64,000 nt of DNA from Floricoccus tropicus (GTDB lineage: Bacteria; Bacillota; Bacilli; Lactobacillales; Streptococcaceae): contig NZ_MKIR01000004.1 of assembly GCF_001832905.1 (NCBI RefSeq), positions 150,970 through 214,969 on the forward strand, read 5' to 3'. The stretch's first letter is position 1. Each line of letters starts with the position of its first letter. A program made the position numbers and the translations under genes. Under the pieces are notes generated by a model. The model had not been told where the DNA came from and ran no database searches. It was given only the letters and a program-made list of their open reading frames with translations. Positions 45,879-54,418 of this stretch are shown here, piece after piece.

Positions 45879-46400
45879 ATGGATAAAAAACGGGAAATTT
45901 ACTTAGTGAAAAAAGCTCGAAAGAAAAATGGTGATGCTTTTTGTGAGCTCACTAAATCTTACGAGAAGATTCTTTATAATTCAGCATATAAAATATTATT
46001 GAACAATGATGACGTACTTGATTGTCTCCAAGACACCCAAATTAGTGCTTGGTTAAATATTAAAAAATTAAAGGATAATTCAGCCTTTAAATCATGGATA
46101 TTTAAAATCATGATAAATAAGGCAAATGATATATTAAGAAAAAATAAAAAAATTATCGATTTCAATAAAAATGGCTTTGAAAACATCTCTGAACCATCAT
46201 ATAGTATTGAAATGTATGAACAAATTAGCGAACTTTCTGAGCTATATCGCATCCCAATAGTCCTCTACTACTACTCAGGGTTTTCTATTAAAGAAATCGC
46301 AGATCTAACCAATACTTCAAGCAATACTGTGAAGACTCGACTTGCCAGAGCCCGAGGTAAGTTAAAAATACAAATGGAGGATGATAGTTATGAGAGATGA
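45879..46400 (+). CDS. ECF RNA polymerase sigma factor
   Basis: A 173-residue sigma-70 family factor with region 2 (LTKSYEKILYNSAYKILLNNDDVLDCLQDT...SAFKSWIFKIMINKANDILRK) and region 4 (YRIPIVLYYYSGFSIKEIADLTNTSSNTVKTRLARARGKLK). The layout with a membrane anti-sigma downstream resembles SigV/SigX-like envelope stress systems. The frame opens at 45828, but MDKKREIYL at 45879 has AAGGAG upstream. It overlaps the next gene by 11 bases. Confidence 0.9.
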   Translation: MDKKREIYLVKKARKKNGDAFCELTKSYEKILYNSAYKILLNNDDVLDCLQDTQISAWLNIKKLKDNSAFKSWIFKIMINKANDILRKNKKIIDFNKNGFENISEPSYSIEMYEQISELSELYRIPIVLYYYSGFSIKEIADLTNTSSNTVKTRLARARGKLKIQMEDDSYER

Positions 46401-47481
46401 AAAAAATGTTCTTAATTTTTTAAAAGAAGAAAATGATGTCCCAAAAGATATTGCTGATAAATTAGACGAAGATAGAATTTCTATTTTTAAAAATAATATA
46501 GGATCAAAAAAATACACAAATAAAAAATATATTTTTATTCTTTTAACCGCAGCAATAATATCCATTTTTATATTATTTAATCATGAAATCGCCTCTGCTT
46601 TCATGGATATCTTTGGAATTAGTAATGATATCGCTGTGTCTAAGGTTGAAGAAAAAGGAATAGACACTTCTCAAGACATCATAAGCGAAAGTAATTCAAA
46701 AAAAATAACTTTGACAAAATTTGTATCCACACCAAAAAAATACGCATTCGATTATAAAATTAAACTTTCAGATGATGAACTAAATACAATCAAAGAATTA
46801 ATAAATAAACAAAAGGAATTTGATCCCAAACATCGTGAAGAGTATCAAGACATTGAATATACATTATCTGATTCAACAAATAAATCCGAAGAGACAGAAG
46901 GTGGATATTTCACATATTCTACGTATCGTATAGAAGGAAATACCTTATATGGATCTGTAATCTCAACATTTACTAGTGATAGAATAGCTGAAGAGGCAAA
47001 GTTGTTTCTTAACATTAAAAGCCTTTCATGGGGTGATTACGAAATATTAAATAGTAACATTCAAAACGGTGAGCCTCCTTACGAACTTCCAACTGCTTTA
47101 AAATTTGAAGGAGATTGGATTTTCAAAATTTCTAATAAACCAGTTATTAATAAGTCTAAAGTTAAAATTTTTGATGATCGCAATATAAATAATATATCAG
47201 TAGATAATGATGCCTTACAAACTACAGTTAAATTTTCAATAAAAAATGAAACATCCAAACCATACTATGTAGAAGTTTATAATGGAGAAAAAGTAGTGAA
47301 ACCAATTATTGAATCTACAGAGGAAAGCAATGGAGATTTACAATCTTTTGAAATCACTATTGATTTTAGCTCCTATGATAAATCTTCTATCTATAAATTT
47401 GATGTTAAGGAAGTAAATGACATCAATACATGGGAAATGGGAGAAACAAAAGGAAGTTTTAAAATCCGTAATGTAAAATAA
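46390..47481 (+). CDS. DUF4179-type membrane anti-sigma factor
   Basis: A 363-residue single-pass membrane protein: a cytoplasmic N-terminal segment of about 45 residues likely to hold the sigma factor, one membrane helix (YIFILLTAAIISIFILF), and an extracellular DUF4179-like region (FMDIFGI... YAFDYKIKLSDDELN) with a beta-rich tail. It should release the sigma factor in response to an envelope signal. The start at 46390 (MRDEKN) is nine bases after GGAGG; the ATG at 46381 is too close to it. Confidence 0.82.
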   Translation: MRDEKNVLNFLKEENDVPKDIADKLDEDRISIFKNNIGSKKYTNKKYIFILLTAAIISIFILFNHEIASAFMDIFGISNDIAVSKVEEKGIDTSQDIISESNSKKITLTKFVSTPKKYAFDYKIKLSDDELNTIKELINKQKEFDPKHREEYQDIEYTLSDSTNKSEETEGGYFTYSTYRIEGNTLYGSVISTFTSDRIAEEAKLFLNIKSLSWGDYEILNSNIQNGEPPYELPTALKFEGDWIFKISNKPVINKSKVKIFDDRNINNISVDNDALQTTVKFSIKNETSKPYYVEVYNGEKVVKPIIESTEESNGDLQSFEITIDFSSYDKSSIYKFDVKEVNDINTWEMGETKGSFKIRNVK

Positions 47482-47527
47482 TTTTTAATATAAGTTTTGT
47501 ATTTTCAATCTAAATATATATCATAAA

Positions 47528-47568
47528 ATAACCTTGGAAGGTTAAATGTCTTCCAAGGTTATTTTTTA
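47528..47568. terminator. Bidirectional terminator between anti-sigma and permease genes
   Basis: Stem ATAACCTTGGAAG with CTTCCAAGGTTAT around a nine-base loop and T-run; it overlaps the permease stop codon. Confidence 0.9.
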
Positions 47569-48878
47569 TTCTTAACGGTTAAATAGTAAGCCGGTATTCC
47601 AAGTAATGTTGCTCCTATTCCTATCATTGATAGGATAAAATTTGTTGTTAACGAGCTATACATAATATATAAAGCACCAACTATTGCAATTATTGGAACT
47701 AATGGATATCCAATTACCTTATATGGTCTGTCAGCATTAGGCATAGTCTTTCTGAACTTAAAGACTGCAATAAATAATAAAAGTGAAAATCCCCAAGTAA
47801 CAAAAATGACTAAGTCAGTTAGCATATCGAATTGTTTAGTCAAAATCATTAATGATGACATAACTCCGATAATCAATGAAGCATTGAAAGGACTTGAAAA
47901 TCGATTTAGCTTTTGGAAAAACTTATATTTTGGTAAATTTTCTTCAAGAGCAATGGCGTATGGCACGCGTACAGCAGAAAAGGTATAACCATTCATAGCA
48001 CCATATACAGATATCAAAATTCCAATTGTTACAAGTTTGCCCCCAAAATTTCCAAAAATCATTTGAGCCACTTCACTTGCCGTATTTTTATTTCCAGCAA
48101 TTGCTTCAACTGGCATAAATTTAAGCATTACAAAACTTATAGCTATATAAATAAACATTATTAGACTAAGTCCACCAATTATGGCCTTAGGAAGATCACG
48201 CTCAGGGTGCTTCATCTCACCTGCTATATTTCCTACACCAATCCATCCATCAAATGCAAACATACTTGCTACTATTGCTCCTCCAAGCCCAGTAACAAAA
48301 TTAATGTCTTTTCCAGCAGTGAATGGAAATAATGAAAAATGAACTTCTGCTTTTGAAAGTAAACCAAAAATAATAATTAAAGCGATTGGAATCAATTTCA
48401 ACACTGTAAATAATGATTGACTAAAACTAGCTACTCTAGTTCCTAGCGAATTTAAGGCAATAATTGATACAAGAATTATTAAGCTAATAAAAATAATATT
48501 ATCGCCTTGCTTCATTCCAAATAAATTTGTAAATTGAGTTGCCCATATAATTGCCAAAGCTGCGATTGAGGCTGGGTAGTAAATCAAAGTCTGAATCCAA
48601 GCAAAGAGATAACCGACTAACCCACCATATGCCTTTTCAAGATACTTTACTGCTCCACCAGTCTCAGGAAACATGGTAGCCAATTCAGCGACCGTAAGTC
48701 CACCAGCAACTGTAAAAGTTCCAGCTAATATCCAAGCAAGAATTATTAAATTCGCACTCCCCGTTCGTTCAGCCATTGAGGCTATTTTAAAGAATACACC
48801 AGCCCCAATAACTGTTCCAACAACAGTAGACAGAGCACCCATCAAACCAACTTCTCGTTTGAGCTCATTTTTATCCAT
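47559..48878 (-). CDS. APC-family amino acid permease
   Basis: A 439-residue transporter with 12 predicted membrane segments. VVGTVIGAGVFFKIASMA (segment 1 break) and MFAFDGWIGVGNIAGEMKHPERDLPKAI (segment 6 and loop) match the LAT/SteT-like amino acid exchangers. The substrate is not determined. Single gene with GGAGAG before the ATG. Confidence 0.9.
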   Translation of the reverse strand: MDKNELKREVGLMGALSTVVGTVIGAGVFFKIASMAERTGSANLIILAWILAGTFTVAGGLTVAELATMFPETGGAVKYLEKAYGGLVGYLFAWIQTLIYYPASIAALAIIWATQFTNLFGMKQGDNIIFISLIILVSIIALNSLGTRVASFSQSLFTVLKLIPIALIIIFGLLSKAEVHFSLFPFTAGKDINFVTGLGGAIVASMFAFDGWIGVGNIAGEMKHPERDLPKAIIGGLSLIMFIYIAISFVMLKFMPVEAIAGNKNTASEVAQMIFGNFGGKLVTIGILISVYGAMNGYTFSAVRVPYAIALEENLPKYKFFQKLNRFSSPFNASLIIGVMSSLMILTKQFDMLTDLVIFVTWGFSLLLFIAVFKFRKTMPNADRPYKVIGYPLVPIIAIVGALYIMYSSLTTNFILSMIGIGATLLGIPAYYLTVKNKK

Positions 48879-48980
48879 TAAATTATCTCTCCCTAATTTT
48901 TGTCAATAATGATCAGAACACTATTATTTTCATTATTCTATCAAAATATTAATGAAAATAAAATGAATTTTTTCACTTCT

Positions 48981-49925
48981 TTATAATTCATTTATCATTA
49001 TATCAATTAAAAGATCACGGTCTTCTATCCACTTTGCTCTTTCATCCTTTAAATGAACTCTATTACTTAAAAAGATTATCGCTTTTTTCTTTTTTAAATT
49101 AATGAGTATAAAGGTACCAGTATATCCTGTATGAAGTAACCATCCATTTCTTAAATCCCAAGCTAGACTTCTCTCCTTATTCTGCATTGAAAAATTTTCA
49201 TTCAGCTTTTCAATATTATCTAAAAAATAAGATTCATTAAATAAATAATTTCTGACAAATTTTTCTAAATCTACAAGGCTTGAGAATATTCCTGCACTAC
49301 CTGCATGGACCCCAAGTAATCTTGCTTTTGGATCATGAATTTGCCCTCTTGGGATATCTAGGGAAGTAAGAACTGCATTTTCAACTGGTCCATAGGACGT
49401 TTCACTCATTTCAAAAGGTACAAATACTTCTTCATGAATAATATCCTTTAAATTTTTTCCATAAATTTCTTCAAGCATGAAACCTAAAAGAAGAAAATTA
49501 ACATCGGTATACTTGAATTTTTTATCCGGAGCAATACTAATATTATTCATTGCTTGCTTTAATTCTTGAGCGTTAAGGCTATCACGATTTTCAATATACG
49601 GATCGACCCCAGTTGTATGGGTCAAGAATTCAACCACTTTCAATTTGTCATCATGAAAGGCTGGATAATAATCTTTCAGAGATTTATAAATATCAATATT
49701 CCCTCTAAAATAATCCCTAATTATTATGGTACCAACGCCTACAACCTTACTTACACTTGCCAAATCATAAATTAAGTTTGGTCTCGTAAACTTCTGAAAA
49801 GGTTTAACTTGTTGATTTCCTAGAAAATATCTATGAGTTATATTTCCATCAATAGTTGCAAAAGAAGCGCCTGGAAAGACGCCAGACGCTATATATTCTT
49901 CTATTTTTTTGATTGTTTCTTGCAT
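48981..49925 (-). CDS. Serine hydrolase, beta-lactamase/PBP family
   Basis: A 314-residue class C-like serine hydrolase. SVSK (SxxK motif, near residue 57), the YTDVN motif (near 138) and HTGYTG (in place of KTG, near 264) are present. No signal peptide, so a cytoplasmic esterase or peptidase is more likely than a beta-lactamase. It starts one base after cppA ends and lacks its own Shine-Dalgarno in the right place, so translation is probably coupled. Confidence 0.85.
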   Translation of the reverse strand: MQETIKKIEEYIASGVFPGASFATIDGNITHRYFLGNQQVKPFQKFTRPNLIYDLASVSKVVGVGTIIIRDYFRGNIDIYKSLKDYYPAFHDDKLKVVEFLTHTTGVDPYIENRDSLNAQELKQAMNNISIAPDKKFKYTDVNFLLLGFMLEEIYGKNLKDIIHEEVFVPFEMSETSYGPVENAVLTSLDIPRGQIHDPKARLLGVHAGSAGIFSSLVDLEKFVRNYLFNESYFLDNIEKLNENFSMQNKERSLAWDLRNGWLLHTGYTGTFILINLKKKKAIIFLSNRVHLKDERAKWIEDRDLLIDIMINEL

Positions 49926-49926
49926 T

Positions 49927-50736
49927 TTAAGACTTTACCTTACTTCTTTGAAACCATGTTTCAATGCCTGAATTGTCTTTAACACTTAATATTTTACCTG
50001 GTTTATCAACATAAGTTTCATAACCATATGCTTCAAAACGTTCATTTGCTTCTTTTAAGTCAAAATCTTCAGGAACATTCAACTCTAAAATTTCTAAATC
50101 CCATGTGTCCGCAGCATCTACAAGTAAGTCAGCTCCGTTTGATTCAATAAAATTAATACGAACAAATGGTAAAGTAATTGTATTTCCTACCGGCATAATA
50201 CCAAATACTTTAATATAAAATTCCATCGCCTTATCAATATCAGGAACATTAATATCTACATCGCTAACACTAAATTCTGATAGACCTCTAAAATTAATAT
50301 CTGATGCACCTAAATCTTTAATGTTCACTTCAAATTGTTCTAAATTTGACAGGTTATCTTCAGAATGGATTAAAATCAAATCGTTTTCTGGAGAAGTTGC
50401 CTCGAAAGCATAGCCATTCTTACCTTTATAATATTTTATACCTTGTAAGACATCATGTTTTTTTATTAATTCTAATATTTCATCTTGTTTAGCTTTAAAT
50501 GACAAACGATTTAATTTCTTAACTCCATCAGAAACTTTCCTCGTCCACATACTTGGAGACTCTTCTAAAATAAGTCTTTCTTCTTTATTGGCATAACCAC
50601 CAAGTATTACGATAGCATTTTCCTCATATAAATTTTTAAACCCGAAAAACTGTTGGTAAAAGTCGATATTAAGATCTCTGTTGTTTACACGTACAGTGGG
50701 AATAAAATTATTTATATCATTTATGATTTTATTCAT
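49927..50736 (-). CDS. cppA: CppA-family protein (VOC fold)
   Basis: A 269-residue protein with the streptococcal CppA N-terminal (PTVRVNNRDLNIDFYQQFFGFKNL) and C-terminal (VSDVDINVPDIDKAMEFYIKVFG) domains, each like a glyoxalase/VOC module. CppA was named as a C3-degrading proteinase, but the VOC-like fold does not explain that, so a metabolic or binding role may be correct. GTG and ATG starts are adjacent; ATG 50736 fits the AAGGAG spacing. Co-transcribed with the hydrolase. Confidence 0.88.
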   Translation of the reverse strand: MNKIINDINNFIPTVRVNNRDLNIDFYQQFFGFKNLYEENAIVILGGYANKEERLILEESPSMWTRKVSDGVKKLNRLSFKAKQDEILELIKKHDVLQGIKYYKGKNGYAFEATSPENDLILIHSEDNLSNLEQFEVNIKDLGASDINFRGLSEFSVSDVDINVPDIDKAMEFYIKVFGIMPVGNTITLPFVRINFIESNGADLLVDAADTWDLEILELNVPEDFDLKEANERFEAYGYETYVDKPGKILSVKDNSGIETWFQRSKVKS

Positions 50737-50798
50737 CACATCTCCTTATGATTGTGCCTAAGCCATAAAAAAAGGGCGATAGTACACCTATAAGCTAT

Positions 50799-50827
50799 AT
50801 TGTATTTATAATTTACTCTTTTGTCAA
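50799..50827 (-). promoter_or_regulatory. Promoter of the cppA-hydrolase operon
   Basis: TTGACA (50822-50827), 17-base spacer, TACAAT (50799-50804) on the minus strand. The leader between it and cppA holds an imperfect hairpin followed by seven T (about 50768-50795), possibly a weak attenuator. Confidence 0.75.
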
Positions 50828-50947
50828 AGGATTTAATGTATAATTTTCTTTACAATCTTGTGATAAATAAAGACTAAAAATAGTTTATTTTCTGATAATT
50901 ATTCAAAATTAATTGACCTTATGAATATTTATCTATAAAATACCATT

Positions 50948-51841
50948 ATGACTGAAAATTTTTTACTACATATTATTAAAATCATTGTTATTATATCTAT
51001 CTTTTTTACAGCATATACAATTTTCAAACATGTATATGCTAAAAAAATCAATATTGTTGGAACACCTAAAAAATTCATTACGGCTTTTTCAATAGGTTTT
51101 ATTACTGATTTACTTGATACATGGGGTATTGGCTCTTTTGCTACAACAACTACTCTTTTCAAAGCAACTAAATTTATAAAAGACGACAAATTCTTGCCTG
51201 GAACTATGACCGTAGCACATGCAATTCCAGTATTATTTGAAGCATTATTTTTCATCACGGCGGTAAAAGTTGAGATGCCAACACTTATTTTGATGACATC
51301 TTCAGCGATTCTTGGAGCATTCCTCGGAACACGAGTTACGAAAAACTGGAATGCCAAGCTTGTCCAAAGAACTTTAGGATTTCTTCTTTTAATTGCTGCT
51401 ATCGTAATGATTATAAGAATGATATTTGATCCAGGAACAAGTAATTCTATGGAAGTTCATGGACTTCATGGTGCATGGCTAATCGCTGGAATCATCTTCA
51501 ACTTTACCTTAGGAATCCTAATGACCATGGGGCTTGGAAATTATGCACCTGAACTTGTATTCTTTTCACTTGCTGGAGTAAACCCTTTGATAGCATTACC
51601 TGTAATGATGCTTGATGCCGCAATGGTCATGGTTACTAGCTCGCAAGAATTCATAAGACGGGATCGTGTTGAATGGAACGGACTTCTTGGAATGATTCTT
51701 GGTGGAATTGTAGGAGTATTTATCGCAGCTAAGGTGGTAACTGGAATTGATATTGAATTACTCAAAAAAATAACAATTGTAATCGTAATTTATACTGGAA
51801 TTTCTTTGATACATAGCTCCTTCAAAAAGAAAATTCAATAA
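50948..51841 (+). CDS. TSUP/TauE-SafE family transporter
   Basis: A 297-residue membrane protein with eight hydrophobic segments in two repeats; SIGFITDLLDTWGIGSFATTTTLFK and the ILMTMGLGNYAPELVFFSLAGVNPLIALPVMM segment fit sulfite/anion exporter (TSUP) permeases. The start lies only six bases after a TAAAAT -10 (-35 TTGACC at 50913-50918, spacer 17) and has no Shine-Dalgarno, so the mRNA may be leaderless. No later in-frame ATG would keep the first membrane segment. Confidence 0.85.
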   Translation: MTENFLLHIIKIIVIISIFFTAYTIFKHVYAKKINIVGTPKKFITAFSIGFITDLLDTWGIGSFATTTTLFKATKFIKDDKFLPGTMTVAHAIPVLFEALFFITAVKVEMPTLILMTSSAILGAFLGTRVTKNWNAKLVQRTLGFLLLIAAIVMIIRMIFDPGTSNSMEVHGLHGAWLIAGIIFNFTLGILMTMGLGNYAPELVFFSLAGVNPLIALPVMMLDAAMVMVTSSQEFIRRDRVEWNGLLGMILGGIVGVFIAAKVVTGIDIELLKKITIVIVIYTGISLIHSSFKKKIQ

Positions 51842-51966
51842 AGCTTTTCAAAATAAAGTTATATGAAAATGTATAACTTAAATTCAAGATAGTAAATACT
51901 AAAACTAAATGCCAGATACGGCTTTTTTTTATATACAAATTTAATTTACTCTGCTAAAATACAAGC

Positions 51967-52641
51967 ATGAATATACTAAAAAAAATTATAAACTTTCTTA
52001 AGATTGTTATATGGAAAGCAAATTGGATTGGACTTTTTATTTTAAGTCAAGTTCCAATGGTTCTTTTGACACTAGTACCAAAATTTACAAGTCCACCAAT
52101 ATCCAACATTATATTTATAATCGGACTTCTGATTACAATAATAGCAACTTACTATTATGCTATATATTTGCAGATAATACCTAAAATAAATATTTATTAC
52201 TTTAAGCTAGGCAAGATTGCTCAAGGATTTATTATCCTATTTATTGCTTCAGCAGCATCTGGAATTATTTCACAATTTCTAGGAAGTACGGATACTGCAA
52301 ATCAGACAACTCTTAATGAACTAATGTCTAAAGTTCCTTTCTATGCTTTTGCACTGGCAACTATCTCAGCAGGTTTTTTCGAAGAACTAGTATTTCGTGC
52401 TGGTATTTTCGAACTTCTATTGCCAAAACATCCTAAAACTGCAGTTATTGTGTCTATGCTAATATTTGCATTACTGCATATCCATGGTTCGAGTGATTTG
52501 CTAAGTCTCATTCCATACTTAGCGATGTCTGCTGCTCTTACAATACCTTATTACAAACATCGAAATATATATGTTAACATGTCAGTTCATGCGCTATGGA
52601 ATTGCATGGTAACATTTGCTACTATGTCCATGCTAGGATAG
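51967..52641 (+). CDS. CPBP-family intramembrane metalloprotease
   Basis: A 224-residue membrane protein with about seven segments and the CPBP/Abi motifs EELVFRAGIFE (near residue 140), FALLHIHG (near 165) and a late HALWN. Relatives process prenylated proteins in eukaryotes or protect against bacteriocins in lactic acid bacteria. An extended -10 (TGCTAAAAT) ends seven bases before the ATG and no Shine-Dalgarno exists, so this mRNA also may be leaderless. Followed by a terminator. Confidence 0.85.
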   Translation: MNILKKIINFLKIVIWKANWIGLFILSQVPMVLLTLVPKFTSPPISNIIFIIGLLITIIATYYYAIYLQIIPKINIYYFKLGKIAQGFIILFIASAASGIISQFLGSTDTANQTTLNELMSKVPFYAFALATISAGFFEELVFRAGIFELLLPKHPKTAVIVSMLIFALLHIHGSSDLLSLIPYLAMSAALTIPYYKHRNIYVNMSVHALWNCMVTFATMSMLG

Positions 52642-52676
52642 AAAAATACCAAATCGATTCTGATTTGGTTTTTTAG
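52642..52676 (+). terminator. Terminator between CPBP gene and Rgg cluster
   Basis: Stem ACCAAATC with GATTTGGT, six-base loop, followed by six T; likely works for both converging units. Confidence 0.85.
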
Positions 52677-52693
52677 TACATCTATGAAGTATA

Positions 52694-53548
52694 TTATATT
52701 TCCAATTCATTTAATTCTTCTCTTAATCTTTTTGAAATGGCTGGAAAATCTAATTTTTCATAAGTAGTAACGATCTCTTGCATTTTTAATTTTAATTCTT
52801 CTTTTTTTGTTTGAGTATCAGCAAAACTAAACAAAAATATTTGTTTGATAAAATCAAAAACTATTTTTTCAATTGTAAATCCTTCTGATATATTTTCTTC
52901 AACTACCCTTTGATAAAAGAGGGCTTTAACCCTTTCATCATGTTTAATCATAAAGCGATAAACATTTATTAAAATTGTTAGAAAAAGTTTCTTATTCTGA
53001 TATATATCTTTATAAAAATTAGTGCGTGAAATCATTTCTTTAGCTAAAGTATCTACTGCGTCAATTTTTAATTTTGAGAGTGTATCGTTAAAAAGCAACA
53101 ACTCATAGAAAGTCCAATTATCTACTGCCATCAAATAATTAATTACAAATTTTTTATCGTCATCTGATAATTTTCCTTGAAAATTTCGTATATAGATTTG
53201 ATTAATCTTATCAGTAAAGTTTGGATTATTTTTTGCGAGTTCAATATCTAACATATTTTGTAGAGCATTTACATTTTGGAATTGAGCTGCCTTAATTGCC
53301 TTGTCATAAAATTCGTGAAAAGTTGGCTGCTGATAAGCATTTGCCATATAAGAAAATTCTTCAAAGGTCATATTTAGACGATCAATCACAGATAAAAGCC
53401 GATCAAAGGATAAAACTGTCTCACCACGTTCAAACTTAGAGAGTTGCGCAAGAGTTACTTGCTTATTTGCTAAGTCCTTAAGTTTTAAACTACGTGCTTT
53501 TCTGACATCTCTAAAAAACTCACCAATTTCCTCATTTGATAATCTCAT
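52694..53548 (-). CDS. Rgg/MutR-family regulator (copy 4, last in cluster)
   Basis: A 284-residue regulator: N-terminal HTH (residues 5-60, VTLAQLSKFERGETVLSFDRLL) and an all-helical Rgg-type peptide-binding domain (about 75-280). Rgg proteins bind short hydrophobic peptides imported by Opp and switch target genes on or off. It overlaps the end of the ANT(6)-like gene by 17 bases, which indicates translational coupling. Related to the three copies at 57.8-60.5 kb but separated from them by three genes. Confidence 0.88.
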   Translation of the reverse strand: MRLSNEEIGEFFRDVRKARSLKLKDLANKQVTLAQLSKFERGETVLSFDRLLSVIDRLNMTFEEFSYMANAYQQPTFHEFYDKAIKAAQFQNVNALQNMLDIELAKNNPNFTDKINQIYIRNFQGKLSDDDKKFVINYLMAVDNWTFYELLLFNDTLSKLKIDAVDTLAKEMISRTNFYKDIYQNKKLFLTILINVYRFMIKHDERVKALFYQRVVEENISEGFTIEKIVFDFIKQIFLFSFADTQTKKEELKLKMQEIVTTYEKLDFPAISKRLREELNELEI

Positions 53549-54395
53549 CAGTCACTCCCATGGATTGTAAATATTTCACTGGAACATCACTCAAATTAAG
53601 CAAATTATCCATTGTATAAATACTTAACTTATCAAGCTCTTTTAAATACTTAATTTCTAAGTTTTTCAATGTTCTCAATGCTGAAAATATTTTTTGCTTG
53701 CTACTGGTATTATATGACTCCTTAAGCAATCTCGCATCTTCCATATCAATAAAATCTAAAATTTTATTATTTGCCTTGCCAAGATTCCTTTCAAAACCAT
53801 ATTCAAAGCCAATATTCCAAGATATAAGCAAGATCAACTCGTCTCTAACAAGATTTAATATCTCTTGACTATAAAGAAATTGTCCCCTCAGATTCGCCTT
53901 TAATACATTATTAAATTGCCAGTAAAATTCTTTAACAGAATTTTCAACTTCAACCTGACTTGGTTTCATAAGATAATAATCGCGAGAATTGGGAATAATT
54001 TCTGAATCAATTAATCCTTTTTTATCCAAAATAATTTTAGTTAGGCTATCTTCTATAAGATAATTTTTGAGTAAAGACATATCCATTATTTGTAAGTCTA
54101 AACGATTACCATCTTCGTATTGAACTAAGTATGTATATCCCTCTTTATTGGGATACTTAAGAATACCAGCTTGTCCCTCACCATCGGGTTCAGTCATAAT
54201 CATTATTTTTCCAAAGCGTTCAAGAAAAGAAGGATTATCACGATACTTTTCTACATCATTTGTAAAAAAAACTAAATCATAATCTTGAAATTTATCTGGT
54301 GTGACTTCTGGATTCACCCGCGAACCATTCATGGCCACAAGTTCAATATCTGTCGCTTCCTTATAGTAATCCTCTATCTTTTCAAAAAAAGTCAT
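53532..54395 (-). CDS. ANT(6)-like aminoglycoside nucleotidyltransferase
   Basis: A 287-residue protein of the streptomycin adenylyltransferase family (AadK/AadE type). The nucleotidyltransferase core NGSRVNPEVTPDKFQDYDLVFF (about residues 23-44) with the paired Asp residues, GNRLDLQIMD with the third Asp, and the C-terminal helical domain are intact. Chromosomal members modify streptomycin at position 6 weakly or not at all; an immunity or nucleotide-signalling role is an alternative in this exporter/regulator setting. AGGAG precedes the ATG; it starts 23 bases after the ABC exporter. Confidence 0.85.
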   Translation of the reverse strand: MTFFEKIEDYYKEATDIELVAMNGSRVNPEVTPDKFQDYDLVFFTNDVEKYRDNPSFLERFGKIMIMTEPDGEGQAGILKYPNKEGYTYLVQYEDGNRLDLQIMDMSLLKNYLIEDSLTKIILDKKGLIDSEIIPNSRDYYLMKPSQVEVENSVKEFYWQFNNVLKANLRGQFLYSQEILNLVRDELILLISWNIGFEYGFERNLGKANNKILDFIDMEDARLLKESYNTSSKQKIFSALRTLKNLEIKYLKELDKLSIYTMDNLLNLSDVPVKYLQSMGVTDEIIK

Positions 54396-54418
54396 TTGAT
54401 TGCTCCTTTAAAACTATT

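Noticed and set aside
50929..51357. 142-codon minus-strand frame over the start of the TSUP gene
   Set aside because: Antisense shadow of a clear membrane transporter; no ribosome binding site.
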